A DNA stretch of 64,000 nt from an uncultured Colwellia sp. (lineage in GTDB: Bacteria; Pseudomonadota; Gammaproteobacteria; Enterobacterales; Alteromonadaceae). The position numbers and the translations under genes are program-made. Location: contig CAJXWZ010000002.1 in NCBI GenBank assembly GCA_913062815.1, forward strand, positions 186,001 through 250,000, in the 5' to 3' direction. The notes under the pieces are model-generated. The model searched no databases and was not told where the DNA came from. It was given only the letters and a program-made list of their open reading frames with translations. The number at the start of each line of letters is the position of its first letter. The stretch's first letter is position 1. This document shows, one piece after another, positions 7,686 to 17,396 of the stretch.

Positions 7686-9347
7686 ATGAATCATAAAATA
7701 TTCGTATTACTAATCACTTGTCTGTTTTGTTTCACCGCGTCCACCAATGCTGAACAAAGCGCAGCACTGGCAATGCCAGACAGTTACAGTGCCGAGACAG
7801 CCAAAAAAATACTCGAACAGGGAGGAAATGCTGTTGATGCAGCAATCGCTGCTCAATTTGTATTAGCGGTGACTTTACCCGAAGCAGGTAATATCGGTGG
7901 TGGTGGTTTTATGACTATTTATAAAGATAACAAGTCGGATTTTCTCGATTATCGTGAAGTTGCTCCTAACCGAGCACACAAAGATATGTACTTAGATGAG
8001 CAGGGCAATGTTATACCTAACTTATCTTTATACGGAATTTTGTCTTCAGGTGTGCCAGGAACAGTTGACGGAATGTGGCAAGCGCATCAGAAATATGGCA
8101 GCAAAACATGGCAGGAGCTGCTAAAACCTGCAATTAGCTTAGCTGAAGCCGGTTACATTGTTCACCCTGTCATGCAGGACTTAATAACATGGCGTATCAA
8201 TAGTTTCAAAAAACAGGGCATTGAAGTTAACTTTGCCAAGTATTTTGCCCATGCAAAAGCTGGCGATGTTTTTAAACAGCCGGAGCTAGCGAGCACGTTA
8301 AAGCGTATTTCTAAATTTGGGAGAGATGGTTTTTACCAAGGCAAAACAGCGAAAATTATCAGTCAATTCATGAAAGCCAATGGCGGCATTATCAACGAGC
8401 AAGATTTAGCCAGTTATCAAGCTAAGTGGCGTAAACCTATTGTGCAAAAATGGCGAGAATACTCAGTGATTACTGCACCACCACCAAGCTCTGGTGGTTT
8501 AGCCATTATGCAATGGTTAAGCATGTATGATCTTGTTAAAGGAAATCAAAGTTATAGCCATAACTCAACAGAATATATTCATTTACTATCAGAAGTAGGC
8601 AAGCGAGTTTTTGCCGATAGAGCTGAGTATTTGGGCGATCCTGATTTTATTGATGTGCCTACGCAATCCTTATTAACGCATGGTTATTTAGCTGCGCGCA
8701 GTAAAGATATCTCCCTCAATAAAATATCGGTTACTAAAGACATAGCGCCTGGTTTGGAAGAAAGCTCAGATACCACGCATTTCTCCATCGTTGATAAATG
8801 GGGCAATGCAGTGTCAAACACAACTACAATTAATTATACCTTTGGCAGTGGTGTCATAGTTGAAGGCGCTGGTTTTATCTTAAATGATGAAATGGATGAC
8901 TTTAGCGCGAAAGCTGGGGTAGCCAATGTCTTTGGCGCTATTGGTGGCACGGCAAATGAAATTCAACCAAAGAAACGTATGCTTTCTTCCATGTCGCCAA
9001 CCATCTTGTTAAATAATGGCAAAGTAAGCTTGGTTACCGGCTCTCCTGGTGGCACCACTATTATTAGCTCTGTATATCAGTCGATACTTAATACCATTGA
9101 ATTTCAAATGGATGCAGACAAAGCCGTAAATTCACCAAAGTTTCATCATCAATTATGGCCAAAAGATCAAATTAAGCATTACCCAGGTATTGATACGGAT
9201 GTTTTAGAGTCGCTACATACCCTAGGGTACAACACCAAGGAGCATGCATTTGGCGACTTACAAGTTATTGTCAGTAAGAATGGTAAGCTCCAAGCAGCCT
9301 CAGAAGCCAGTAAGTACAGTAGAGGCGTTTCGCTTATTATTAACTAA
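7686..9347 (+). CDS. ggt: Gamma-glutamyltranspeptidase precursor
   Basis: 553 aa periplasmic N-terminal-nucleophile hydrolase that cleaves the gamma-glutamyl bond of glutathione and transfers or hydrolyses it. Signal peptide ~1-22. The large-subunit hallmark GNAVDAAIAAQFVLAV lies at ~48-63. The autoprocessing site is the TTHFSIVD motif: Thr363 would become the N-terminus of the small subunit. The oxyanion/substrate loop is G452-S-P-G-G. Length is normal for the family. An adequate ribosome-binding site (AAGGAA) precedes the ATG. Single-gene unit, convergent with the iron operon. Confidence 0.95.
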   Translation: MNHKIFVLLITCLFCFTASTNAEQSAALAMPDSYSAETAKKILEQGGNAVDAAIAAQFVLAVTLPEAGNIGGGGFMTIYKDNKSDFLDYREVAPNRAHKDMYLDEQGNVIPNLSLYGILSSGVPGTVDGMWQAHQKYGSKTWQELLKPAISLAEAGYIVHPVMQDLITWRINSFKKQGIEVNFAKYFAHAKAGDVFKQPELASTLKRISKFGRDGFYQGKTAKIISQFMKANGGIINEQDLASYQAKWRKPIVQKWREYSVITAPPPSSGGLAIMQWLSMYDLVKGNQSYSHNSTEYIHLLSEVGKRVFADRAEYLGDPDFIDVPTQSLLTHGYLAARSKDISLNKISVTKDIAPGLEESSDTTHFSIVDKWGNAVSNTTTINYTFGSGVIVEGAGFILNDEMDDFSAKAGVANVFGAIGGTANEIQPKKRMLSSMSPTILLNNGKVSLVTGSPGGTTIISSVYQSILNTIEFQMDADKAVNSPKFHHQLWPKDQIKHYPGIDTDVLESLHTLGYNTKEHAFGDLQVIVSKNGKLQAASEASKYSRGVSLIIN

Positions 9348-9437
9348 ATAGTATTGGTAATGTGCTGAGTTAACCTGCGACAGAAGTGATAGCTTCTGTG
9401 TAAACATCAAAAAACTCAGGTTATATAATAAACGTGC

Positions 9438-10538
9438 TTAACCATTTATATGGGTTAAATGGTTATCCCATTTTAACTGTGAAAAAGATAACGATAACTT
9501 TTTGTCTGTGGGGCGAGTGGTAACTTTGCTTGCTATAACGTGCCCTTTACCACTGGTGGCGTATAATTTGTCGATGTGAGTTAAACCTGCACCGTCGGCA
9601 AATCGTTCACTACTTAAATACTCACCTTTACTTAATGACCAATAACTAATTAAATCAGCTCTTGGGCAACTAATGGCTGCAATATCAAGGTTGTCGTCAA
9701 TACAAACACTGGCCGTATATTGATTCATTCGACGCCAAGTATTTTCGTCAGCCGATAAATATTGCAACGCATCTTCTCCGTGGTGAGAAATTGCCAAAGG
9801 TACTAAATCTGTTTTAGTGCCTTGGTACTGTAAGCCAGCAATAACTTTACCTTTTTTACTCACCGCTAAATGACGAATACTGAGCTGGTTATTATCTAGG
9901 CTATAAGAGTCAGTTACTTTACCCGTGCTTAAATCTAAATAAGCAAGATTAGGCGCCATGGTCGCAATGTTCAGTTTTTTTCTAGGTTGCTCAGGATGGG
10001 TTTGAATGCCGCCATTGGCAATAACTATATTATTGCCATCAGGCATTAAGCCTAATTGATGTGGACCAATGCCACCAGAAGCATATTGTTCAAGCACTTG
10101 ATAATTCTGCGCATCACGTACCACAATCAGGCCATTGCCGGTGGCAAAATCGTTTTCACTGGTCAGTAAAATATTGTGATCCGCTGCAATGATACCGTGA
10201 CCATAAAAATGAGTATTATTATCGGCATTGATCTCTTTGATGATAGTACCGTTGACAAAGTCTACTTCTAAAATGAAGGTGCCGGGCCTACGGGCAAATA
10301 TTAATGCATGACCCGGCTTACTGGCTATAGCAATGGCATCATGTCCGCGTGCTGGTAGCTTGATTTGATTAATGATTTGGCCATTAAGATCAAAAGCAGC
10401 AACAAAGTGTTCATTGTATTTATTACTACAAGCACTGACTAACCATTGTTTTTGGCTTTCAGCAAAAGGAAGAGTACCTATTGCTGTCGCTGAGCTGGTT
10501 GCCGCTGCGGCCATTAAAAACTGTCGACGTGATATCAT
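9438..10538 (-). CDS. Tat-exported DUF1513 protein, last gene of the imelysin iron operon
   Basis: 366 aa. The N-terminus MISRRQFLMAAAATSSA is a twin-arginine signal (SRRQFL), so the protein is exported folded. The body reads as a seven-bladed propeller-like DUF1513 domain (GHDAIAIASKPGHALIFARRPGTF type segments, GPHQLGLMPDG). DUF1513 proteins are regular companions of imelysin and DUF1111 genes; their biochemical role is not established. It starts 22 bases after the TonB receptor's stop with an AAGAAG ribosome-binding site. Short hairpins (9380-9399 and 9440-9464) lie at its 3' end, facing ggt. Confidence 0.85.
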   Translation of the reverse strand: MISRRQFLMAAAATSSATAIGTLPFAESQKQWLVSACSNKYNEHFVAAFDLNGQIINQIKLPARGHDAIAIASKPGHALIFARRPGTFILEVDFVNGTIIKEINADNNTHFYGHGIIAADHNILLTSENDFATGNGLIVVRDAQNYQVLEQYASGGIGPHQLGLMPDGNNIVIANGGIQTHPEQPRKKLNIATMAPNLAYLDLSTGKVTDSYSLDNNQLSIRHLAVSKKGKVIAGLQYQGTKTDLVPLAISHHGEDALQYLSADENTWRRMNQYTASVCIDDNLDIAAISCPRADLISYWSLSKGEYLSSERFADGAGLTHIDKLYATSGKGHVIASKVTTRPTDKKLSLSFSQLKWDNHLTHING

Positions 10539-10560
10539 AAGCTGTCTTCTTTACTCACAA

Positions 10561-12831
10561 CTAAAAGCTGTATTTTATGCCAACAATGGCTTGGCGTGGT
10601 TTACTTGAACGTGCGCCAAATGGGCGGCGTGATACAATCACAGCGTCATCGGTGAGGTTATCAATTTTGCCATATAGCTTTAACGAGTCATTAAGTTGAT
10701 ACCAAGAAGATAAGTCAATTTGTTGAATATCTTCTGTATAGTATCCTTCTAGTTCAGTTGCCGTGCCGGCGGCTTCTAACATTGCTGCTACATACTTAAA
10801 CAGCAATGACACTTGCCAATTTTGGTGGGCAATAGTCACTTCAACGCTTAGTTGATTTTCAGGTAAGTAAGGTAATTCATCCCCTGCACTTACATTGCCC
10901 CATTGTGAAAAAGTCGATTGAAAGCTATTTTGAAACTCTGACTGAGTAAAGGTGTAGGCAAGGTTAATGGGCATTGATAAATTATTACTAATATTAAAAC
11001 GGGTATTAAAGCTCGCTTCAACACCGTAAACATCAACTTCACCGCCGTTAAATTCTTGACCGAGTTGCGCTAAACAACCGTTAGCAAAAGTACAGTTACC
11101 CTTTAGGTTACTGTAGTCATTAAAGAAACCAACAAGCTCTGCTTTAGTTTGTTCATCACTGTAGCGCAGACCAAATTCGTAATTCCAACTTTCTTCTGGG
11201 TCGATGCTGCTATCTTGTCCGGGGCTATTAGGTACATAGCCTTTATTAACACCAAATAGCGCACCTAGTTGCTCAGTAATTTTATAAAATGCACCAACCC
11301 CTGGCATGACTACCGTGGTATCGTTTTTTAGCGCACTTTCTTGTGCGCCGGTTTGTAAGTTGTAGCTTATGGCTTCGCCTTCAATATATTCAACCCTTAC
11401 ACCGGCACTCAAGTTCAGCTGACCAAAGTCTAAGTTCGCGTTAGCATACGTTGCTAGTGCTGTGGCAGTATCTTCATTGTGCGTAATGGTTGCTCTGTTA
11501 CCAAATAAAGATAAATGGCCGCTTTGCATCACATATTCATCAACTCTGTGATTTCTTGCCACTTGATCTTGATGCAAGCGCACACCAACATCTATGGCTA
11601 CATCAGCAGCTAACCAACGGGTATCCCAAAATAATTTTGATTCAATGCCTTGTGAATAGAACTTTCTATCATTGAGGGTGAACAATAAACGCTCTTCTTG
11701 GGTAAGCGAATCACGCTCTCCGGTTAACACTTCCATATACAAGGCGTTGATACCGGTATCTGGCGAAGTCAGAATAGTCGCCATACTACGGTTGGTATTA
11801 AAACTATTAAATCGGTCCCAATCTCGGTCAAAGTCTTTTCGGTACGCTTGGGTATAAATACTGGTATCATCATTGAGTTCAAGGTAATGGGAAACTTGAA
11901 ACTGGTAATGCTCCCAATCCATTTTGTCATTTTCGCTAGCCACATAACGGCGTGTTGGCTTGAGGGAAAAATCAGCATCAGATAAACCTAAATAGGTTTC
12001 ATGGGATACTTCTTCACCATAACCCATTTTTACTTGCCAAAACTGGTAGTAATCAGTATTTTTTGGGGTAAAGTTTGCCTTGAAGATCACTTCACTTTTA
12101 TCAAAACCGGTATCCTTACTCGCGCCACCGTTAGTGTCTAAGTCTTTAAAGCCGTCAGATGAAAGGGTGATACCTTCTACTAAAAAGCCGAGTTCGCCGA
12201 TATTGTTTATATCGAAACTCTGACTATAAAAACCATGGGCTTTTTGATAATTGGTTTCGCCGTAAGCCAGATCAATTTCCGCCTGAGGACCATCGTCAAT
12301 GGTTGCGACAGCGCGAGATACCATATTAATCGCACCACCAACGGTATTAGGGCCATATTTAATGGCTGCCGGGCCTTTAAATACTTCCACTTGTGTCATC
12401 CGTGAAATTAACGGGAAATAATAAGCGGCTGGTGCTGCATAGGCGGCTGGCGCAATTAATATCCCATCTTCCATCAAAGCTATTTTGCTACTTCGCTCAG
12501 AGGTGGCACCGCGTAAACCAATATTTGGGCGCAAACCATAACCGTCTTCTTCGCGAATATAAACGCCGGGAACCGATTGTAAAACGCGATGGATATCATC
12601 AAACTCATTAAGCGCTAATTGTGCTTCACTTAATACGAAGGCTGAGCCAATGGCTGTTTCCAATTCATTACGTTGACCAAAAATACTGATCACTTCAACT
12701 TGCTTGTTGGCTGCTGCTTTGCTGTTATTGTCTTGCTCGTTTGCCGTCTCTTGCGTACCTTTTGCTTGTTGTGCAAAAGCAGGGCAAGCGCAAGCGAGCA
12801 ATAACGAAATGGCAATTTTACTTACTCTCAT
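10561..12831 (-). CDS. TonB-dependent receptor, FecA-like
   Basis: 756 aa outer-membrane receptor. Signal peptide ~1-20, a TonB-box-like VEVISIFGQR (~44-53), and a plug with the FecA-type wording GLRPNIGLRGATSERSSK followed by ILIAPAAYAAPAAYYFP. The barrel ends in a C-terminal Phe (GIKYSF). FecA-like receptors take up ferric citrate or similar iron chelates. Position inside the imelysin operon (64 bases after the second imelysin, 22 before DUF1513) makes an iron substrate likely. Confidence 0.9.
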   Translation of the reverse strand: MRVSKIAISLLLACACPAFAQQAKGTQETANEQDNNSKAAANKQVEVISIFGQRNELETAIGSAFVLSEAQLALNEFDDIHRVLQSVPGVYIREEDGYGLRPNIGLRGATSERSSKIALMEDGILIAPAAYAAPAAYYFPLISRMTQVEVFKGPAAIKYGPNTVGGAINMVSRAVATIDDGPQAEIDLAYGETNYQKAHGFYSQSFDINNIGELGFLVEGITLSSDGFKDLDTNGGASKDTGFDKSEVIFKANFTPKNTDYYQFWQVKMGYGEEVSHETYLGLSDADFSLKPTRRYVASENDKMDWEHYQFQVSHYLELNDDTSIYTQAYRKDFDRDWDRFNSFNTNRSMATILTSPDTGINALYMEVLTGERDSLTQEERLLFTLNDRKFYSQGIESKLFWDTRWLAADVAIDVGVRLHQDQVARNHRVDEYVMQSGHLSLFGNRATITHNEDTATALATYANANLDFGQLNLSAGVRVEYIEGEAISYNLQTGAQESALKNDTTVVMPGVGAFYKITEQLGALFGVNKGYVPNSPGQDSSIDPEESWNYEFGLRYSDEQTKAELVGFFNDYSNLKGNCTFANGCLAQLGQEFNGGEVDVYGVEASFNTRFNISNNLSMPINLAYTFTQSEFQNSFQSTFSQWGNVSAGDELPYLPENQLSVEVTIAHQNWQVSLLFKYVAAMLEAAGTATELEGYYTEDIQQIDLSSWYQLNDSLKLYGKIDNLTDDAVIVSRRPFGARSSKPRQAIVGIKYSF

Positions 12832-12895
12832 GTTTCAATCCGGTGAATATGTTTAAGTTTTAACGGTAAATGTATTGTGTTCAATCAATTAAAGA

Positions 12896-14080
12896 CTAAT
12901 CACCATCATTTGAGTTGAAGCCAATATTTATATCAGTGGCCTGAATAAAGTCCGCCGTAAGCACATCTCTTAGCTCACGAATTCTTTGTATTAATTCGGT
13001 TATTTGCACGCGGCTATCTTCATCATTCAGCAGTTGTGCAAACGTCATATTGCTGTCTAGGGCATTTACCGAAACTTCTATGGCGGCAATTTTAGCGGCC
13101 ATATCTGTGCTAATGGCTGGTTGATCAAAATGGTCCGTTAAAATGTCATCAAAACCATGGTCATTATTGGCGGTAAATAATTTGCTAAAGCTGGCTATAT
13201 TTACCTTAATGCTAGTGATAACTTCATTGCTATAGGTAAACTCCGCTATGCTTGGTTGTCCCGGTGCTACATCTGCTAGCGGTTGCAATAGCTTTTCATC
13301 TTTTACCCGTTCAACTTGTTCAAGCCAGTTAGTGACTAGTTCTTCAACTGCATCTTTCTTACTGGTGAACTCGCCGGTGCCACCGGTTAGTGAGTCAACA
13401 TAATTGCCAGCTGACGCTTGCCACTCAGTGTTTACGTCAGTTGTAATGTTGACTAAATTTTCACTTATCGCTTGTACTGCTTCACAACGTTTGGCTTTAT
13501 CATCAGCAGACAATAGTGACGCTTGAGCTACATCAGTGAAAAGTAGTATTTCAAGGGCTGGTATGCCTTGGCCGCCGACATTTCTGCCAGACACATACTC
13601 CGCCGTTAATGGCTCTGCACTCAGTAATAAACTATTTAAACCATTCTCAACAGCACTATTACTATCAGGCCAAAATTCAATGCGCAGGTTTCTACTGCTG
13701 GTCAGCACTGGACCTACTTTTAACCATTGAATGTCTTGCCAGCTGGCGTTGAAATCACCCCAGCTTTGCTGCAAGGTTTCTAAATCAGTGTTAGTTGCCG
13801 TGGTTAAGGCACAAAAATTGTTACTTTGGGTCGATAATAATTGTGCTTTATCTTGCAAGTCTTGATAGCTTGGTAATATATAGTCAGTAGCTAAACCCGT
13901 TAACCATAAGCCAAATTGCTCATCATCTGTAGATGTTGGCGTAGTAGGTGTGGTTGGCGTTATCGGCGTTACAGGATCAGGCGTATCTGTACCGCCACCG
14001 CCGCCACAAGCAGCTAAAGTTAACGACAAAGCTAGCATGGGTATTGTTTTAAATGGACTTAACTTGAAAAAATGAGACAT
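12896..14080 (-). CDS. Imelysin-family lipoprotein (second copy, GIPALE type)
   Basis: 394 aa. Lipoprotein signal (LTLAAC, Cys25) followed by a Gly/Pro/Thr-rich linker (~26-52), then an imelysin domain of helical bundles. It carries the GIPALE motif (172-177), where the other copy in this operon has GxHxxE; both motif classes are known in the family. Imelysin proteins (EfeO/IrpA/ICMP relatives) are thought to bind or handle iron at the cell surface or in the periplasm. Good AGGAAAG ribosome-binding site; starts 8 bases after the upstream di-heme gene. Confidence 0.88.
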   Translation of the reverse strand: MSHFFKLSPFKTIPMLALSLTLAACGGGGGTDTPDPVTPITPTTPTTPTSTDDEQFGLWLTGLATDYILPSYQDLQDKAQLLSTQSNNFCALTTATNTDLETLQQSWGDFNASWQDIQWLKVGPVLTSSRNLRIEFWPDSNSAVENGLNSLLLSAEPLTAEYVSGRNVGGQGIPALEILLFTDVAQASLLSADDKAKRCEAVQAISENLVNITTDVNTEWQASAGNYVDSLTGGTGEFTSKKDAVEELVTNWLEQVERVKDEKLLQPLADVAPGQPSIAEFTYSNEVITSIKVNIASFSKLFTANNDHGFDDILTDHFDQPAISTDMAAKIAAIEVSVNALDSNMTFAQLLNDEDSRVQITELIQRIRELRDVLTADFIQATDINIGFNSNDGD

Positions 14081-14088
14081 AGTCTTTC

Positions 14089-15537
14089 CTAAATTGATTT
14101 TAAAAACATCAACAATGCTTGGCGTTGATCTTTAGTTAATTGCGTAAACCTTGTTTGAGCTGGCAGCGCTTCACCGCCATGCCATAAAATTGCTTCAGTA
14201 ATAGTGCGTGCTCTACCGTCATGTAAAAAACGTTGTTGGCCGGTAATCGTTTTCTGTAAACCTATGCCCCACAATGGTGGTGTGCGCCATTCGTTACCAT
14301 TGGCTGCAAATTCATAAACTCCATCTGCTAATCCGTCGCCCATATCATGCAAAGCAAGATCGGTATAAGGCCATATGGTTTGATTGGCCAAGCTCGCTTC
14401 ACTATAATTTTTATCAGTAAGGTAACTTGGCGTATGACACTGAGCACAACCTAATTGATGAAACAATTGCTGGCCTTGCTGCTTTTTAGGCTTAGCTAAA
14501 CTACGTGCCGGTGGCACGCCTAATAAACCGTTAAAGCTAATCACTAAATCAAGTAACTTATCTGGAATTTCAACCGCTTGATGGCCGCCCAATTTACTGG
14601 CTTGTTGGCAAAGCGTTTGTTGTTTAGTACAGGAGTCAAGGGGAAAATAGCTGTTCGTTATGCCAATATCATCACGAAAAGCTGCCGCCACTTGTTGGGC
14701 AAGATTCGGATGTTTCGCTTTAAAACCAAAACGGCCTAGTTCAACGTTACCGGTTTTAATGTCAACAACACGGTTGTATTTAGCAGAAATGCCATCTTGG
14801 TTTACGTCTTCGCTATCCTCTTGTGCCAATAAATCCTGGTCACTAATGGCATCAAGTAAACCCGCACCAAAAATATTTGGCGCAAATCTGGGCGAGGGCA
14901 GGGCATGCTCAGGTAACTCGCCGTAATCTAAACGCGTTAACGCGTAGCTTGGTTGTTGTAACTGATAAACTTCGCCATCGGCAAACTGACCATTAATGGC
15001 TTGATAATCGAGTTGCAGCCAAGCTTCACCACGCGGTACGCTGGTTAACTTTCCGTGCATAAATTGAGTAAAACGGGGCTGAATCTGCCCGCCATAAACA
15101 TTGTTATTGTGGTTCATATTAGGCTTGTCAAAACCCAGTCGAATAATCAAAGCTTTGGGCAAAGACTCTCCTGCGACTGACATTTCTGCTCGAGCGCCTG
15201 CTCGGTGACAAGCTATACAAGATCTGGCATTGAACAAGGGGCCTAAACCGTCACGGTCCGCCGTAGTGCTTGGTGCTATAACCCAAGGATCTCTAAACAA
15301 TGAAAAACCGGTCCAAAAGTCCAGTTGCTCTTTCTTGCTGGCACCTTTTCCGGGATAAACAAAGCTGCGCTTCGATAAACGTTTTACTGTCATCTCGCCA
15401 CCAGCTTTGGCTTGTAAGGCTAATGTTTTTTCATCAAGCTTAATTTCATCACCTACACTTGAAAACGCCAGCGTCAGCGTAGTGACAGAACAAAATATTA
15501 ACGACAAGGCAATAACGATTTTAGCTACTTTGCTCAT
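14089..15537 (-). CDS. DUF1111 di-heme oxidoreductase-like protein (first copy)
   Basis: 482 aa from the Met at 15537, chosen because it opens a clean signal peptide (MSKVAKIVIALSLIFCSVTT) and sits one base after the upstream stop; the open frame extends 31 codons further inside the upstream gene. Two c-type heme sites, C107-x-x-C110-H and C364-x-x-C367-H, mark the MauG-like DUF1111 family ('thiol oxidoreductase', di-heme). The end matches its paralogue (FLHDGRARTITEAILWH). Redox work on iron or on the imelysin partners is inference. It forms a tandem with a longer lipoprotein copy. Confidence 0.88.
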   Translation of the reverse strand: MSKVAKIVIALSLIFCSVTTLTLAFSSVGDEIKLDEKTLALQAKAGGEMTVKRLSKRSFVYPGKGASKKEQLDFWTGFSLFRDPWVIAPSTTADRDGLGPLFNARSCIACHRAGARAEMSVAGESLPKALIIRLGFDKPNMNHNNNVYGGQIQPRFTQFMHGKLTSVPRGEAWLQLDYQAINGQFADGEVYQLQQPSYALTRLDYGELPEHALPSPRFAPNIFGAGLLDAISDQDLLAQEDSEDVNQDGISAKYNRVVDIKTGNVELGRFGFKAKHPNLAQQVAAAFRDDIGITNSYFPLDSCTKQQTLCQQASKLGGHQAVEIPDKLLDLVISFNGLLGVPPARSLAKPKKQQGQQLFHQLGCAQCHTPSYLTDKNYSEASLANQTIWPYTDLALHDMGDGLADGVYEFAANGNEWRTPPLWGIGLQKTITGQQRFLHDGRARTITEAILWHGGEALPAQTRFTQLTKDQRQALLMFLKSI

Positions 15538-15538
15538 G

Positions 15539-17221
15539 CTATAACGACTCAACAAAATCAAGTAGTTGTTGACGTTGGCTTTGCTCAAGCGCCATAAATG
15601 CTGCTTTACGAGAAGCCGCTTCGCCCTCATGCCATAAAATAGCTTCTTCTATTGTTCGGGCTCTACCATCATGCAAGAAAGTCGATTTTGGGTTAACGGT
15701 TTGTACTAAACCAATGCCCCAAAGTGCCGGTGTTTTCCATTCAGAGCCAGAAGCATCACCTTGAATAAGGCCATCAGCCAATCCTTCACAACGTTGCACA
15801 TACATACATTCAGCACCTGTAGTACAACTTTCGCCAATAGCCGTTTCACGGGTTACTGCACATGAGCCACCCATGTCATGTAACAATAAATCGGTGTAAG
15901 GAAAAATCGTTTGTGCAGACAACATAGCGATAGGCTCAGGGTTTTCTTCTAAGCCCGTTAAGGTCAATTTACCCAATACACTACCTTGTGCTTCACCTGT
16001 TACATGCCTTGGCGTATGACAATCAACACATTGTGTTTCGAAAAACAACGTTCTACCGGCGGCAATATTTGCATCCCATGCTTTGCTATTGTCGTCATAG
16101 CCTCGACGAGCAGGCGCGCCTAACGTACGGTTATAAAACTCAACCAGTGCTAAATTTTTATCTGAAAAATCTGGCTCGGTATCCACTTTACTTTCTTGTG
16201 CTGCCACCATTTGGCAAGCAATTTGTTGCTCGGTACAAGCTTCGTTCGGAAATATACTGGTTGAAATACCAATATCACCGCTATAGGCACCAGCCACTTG
16301 TTGTAAAACCGAGGTGTTTTGCGCTTTATAGGCAAAGCGGCCTAGTTTGGTTTCACCACTAATAGTATCAACGGCTATGGAAGCGCGACCTGAAATGCCA
16401 TTGCCATCACTATCATCTTCATCGGCAAGGGCAATAATATTGCCGGCTGGAATAGCATCAAGCAAACCTACGCCGAAAGCTTGTGGAGCAACACGGGCAG
16501 AAAAGCGAATGTTCTCCATAAAAGGGCCAAAGCTTAAATCTTTTACTTTATAAACTGGCTTTCTGAGTTCATAGGCCGTGCCATCAGGGTAGGTGCCGTT
16601 GATAGTTTCATAGTCAATAAAAGGGAAAGCTTCACCGAATAATTGTGTACCATTAATTGAACCATCATGAACGGATACGCCTGAATTAAAATCAGGGCTA
16701 GAAAAACTTTGTACAGCAAACGGTTGTAGCTGGTCTCCGTAAATTGGATCAGCTGCACCAGTGTCATCCCCCAATTTTAGTAACATGCTTAGCATAGGAG
16801 CAGTGGCTGAGAGCGGCGCATTACCTCGACCGTCATTAACATGACAACCTTGACAGCTACCTGTACTCAGTAGTGGTCCTATATCTCTATCAGGTGTCCT
16901 AAATAAATGATCACCAGTAGTAAAAAAGCCATCATCTTGAAAATCGTCAGCAATCATTTGCGGACGAGTACTAAAAGCATCTTCATTGGACACAAACACC
17001 GTGGCATCGCCGCCAGGTAAGTGCTCGTTTTCATCGACTACTTCACTGCTCAGTGGCGTTAAACCACTGTGGTCGACTACAGGTGCGGGTGGCTCAGGTG
17101 TTGCCGTAACAGGTGGCTCTGGTGTAGGTGAACTACCACCACCGCAGGCTGTAAGGGCAATGCACAATATGCCAGCAAGCATAACGGGTTGAATCATTGA
17201 AAAATAGGACGTGTTTTTCAT
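15539..17221 (-). CDS. DUF1111 di-heme oxidoreductase-like lipoprotein (second copy)
   Basis: 560 aa. Lipobox LTAC (Cys26) with a Gly/Ser then Pro-rich linker, so anchored to a membrane rather than soluble like its neighbour. Heme sites C123-x-x-C126-H and C398-x-x-C401-H. Compared with the copy downstream it has an extra loop after the second heme (~430-470) with four cysteines (SCAVTRE, SCTTGAEC, QRCEG), probably disulfide-bonded. The C-terminal stretch FLHDGRARTIEEAILWHEGE is nearly shared with the paralogue, indicating duplication. A 176-base gap with a terminator-like hairpin separates it from the first imelysin gene. Confidence 0.88.
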   Translation of the reverse strand: MKNTSYFSMIQPVMLAGILCIALTACGGGSSPTPEPPVTATPEPPAPVVDHSGLTPLSSEVVDENEHLPGGDATVFVSNEDAFSTRPQMIADDFQDDGFFTTGDHLFRTPDRDIGPLLSTGSCQGCHVNDGRGNAPLSATAPMLSMLLKLGDDTGAADPIYGDQLQPFAVQSFSSPDFNSGVSVHDGSINGTQLFGEAFPFIDYETINGTYPDGTAYELRKPVYKVKDLSFGPFMENIRFSARVAPQAFGVGLLDAIPAGNIIALADEDDSDGNGISGRASIAVDTISGETKLGRFAYKAQNTSVLQQVAGAYSGDIGISTSIFPNEACTEQQIACQMVAAQESKVDTEPDFSDKNLALVEFYNRTLGAPARRGYDDNSKAWDANIAAGRTLFFETQCVDCHTPRHVTGEAQGSVLGKLTLTGLEENPEPIAMLSAQTIFPYTDLLLHDMGGSCAVTRETAIGESCTTGAECMYVQRCEGLADGLIQGDASGSEWKTPALWGIGLVQTVNPKSTFLHDGRARTIEEAILWHEGEAASRKAAFMALEQSQRQQLLDFVESL

Positions 17222-17337
17222 GTTAGTTTTCCGTGCTGTTTCAACAAAGCGGCCATTGAAACGATAATGAATTTTGGCTCATTAACTTGCTCACAGTTAA
17301 TGCGCCAAAAGATAAAATTCTTGTTTGGGGGTAACCT

Positions 17338-17365
17338 AAAAAATAGGCTCGAGAGCCTATTTTTT
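17338..17365 (-). terminator. Hairpin with A/T tails between imelysin and di-heme genes
   Basis: AAAAAATAGGCT-CGAG-AGCCTATTTTTT is a perfect 12-bp inverted repeat with a T run on either strand, the form of a bidirectional rho-independent terminator. It lies inside the apparent operon, 32 bases after the first imelysin stop. It may therefore reduce, rather than end, transcription into the downstream genes. Confidence 0.7.
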
Positions 17366-17396
17366 AATTCACTAATAACTTATGAAAGTAATAGTG

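Noticed and set aside
15538..15630. Upstream extension of the first DUF1111 gene
   Set aside because: The extra 31 codons lie within the upstream gene, while the Met at 15537 begins a proper signal peptide one base after that gene's stop.
15988..16362. 124-codon frame on the plus strand inside the di-heme gene
   Set aside because: It is antisense to a well-supported heme protein, has no ribosome-binding site and shows no domain.
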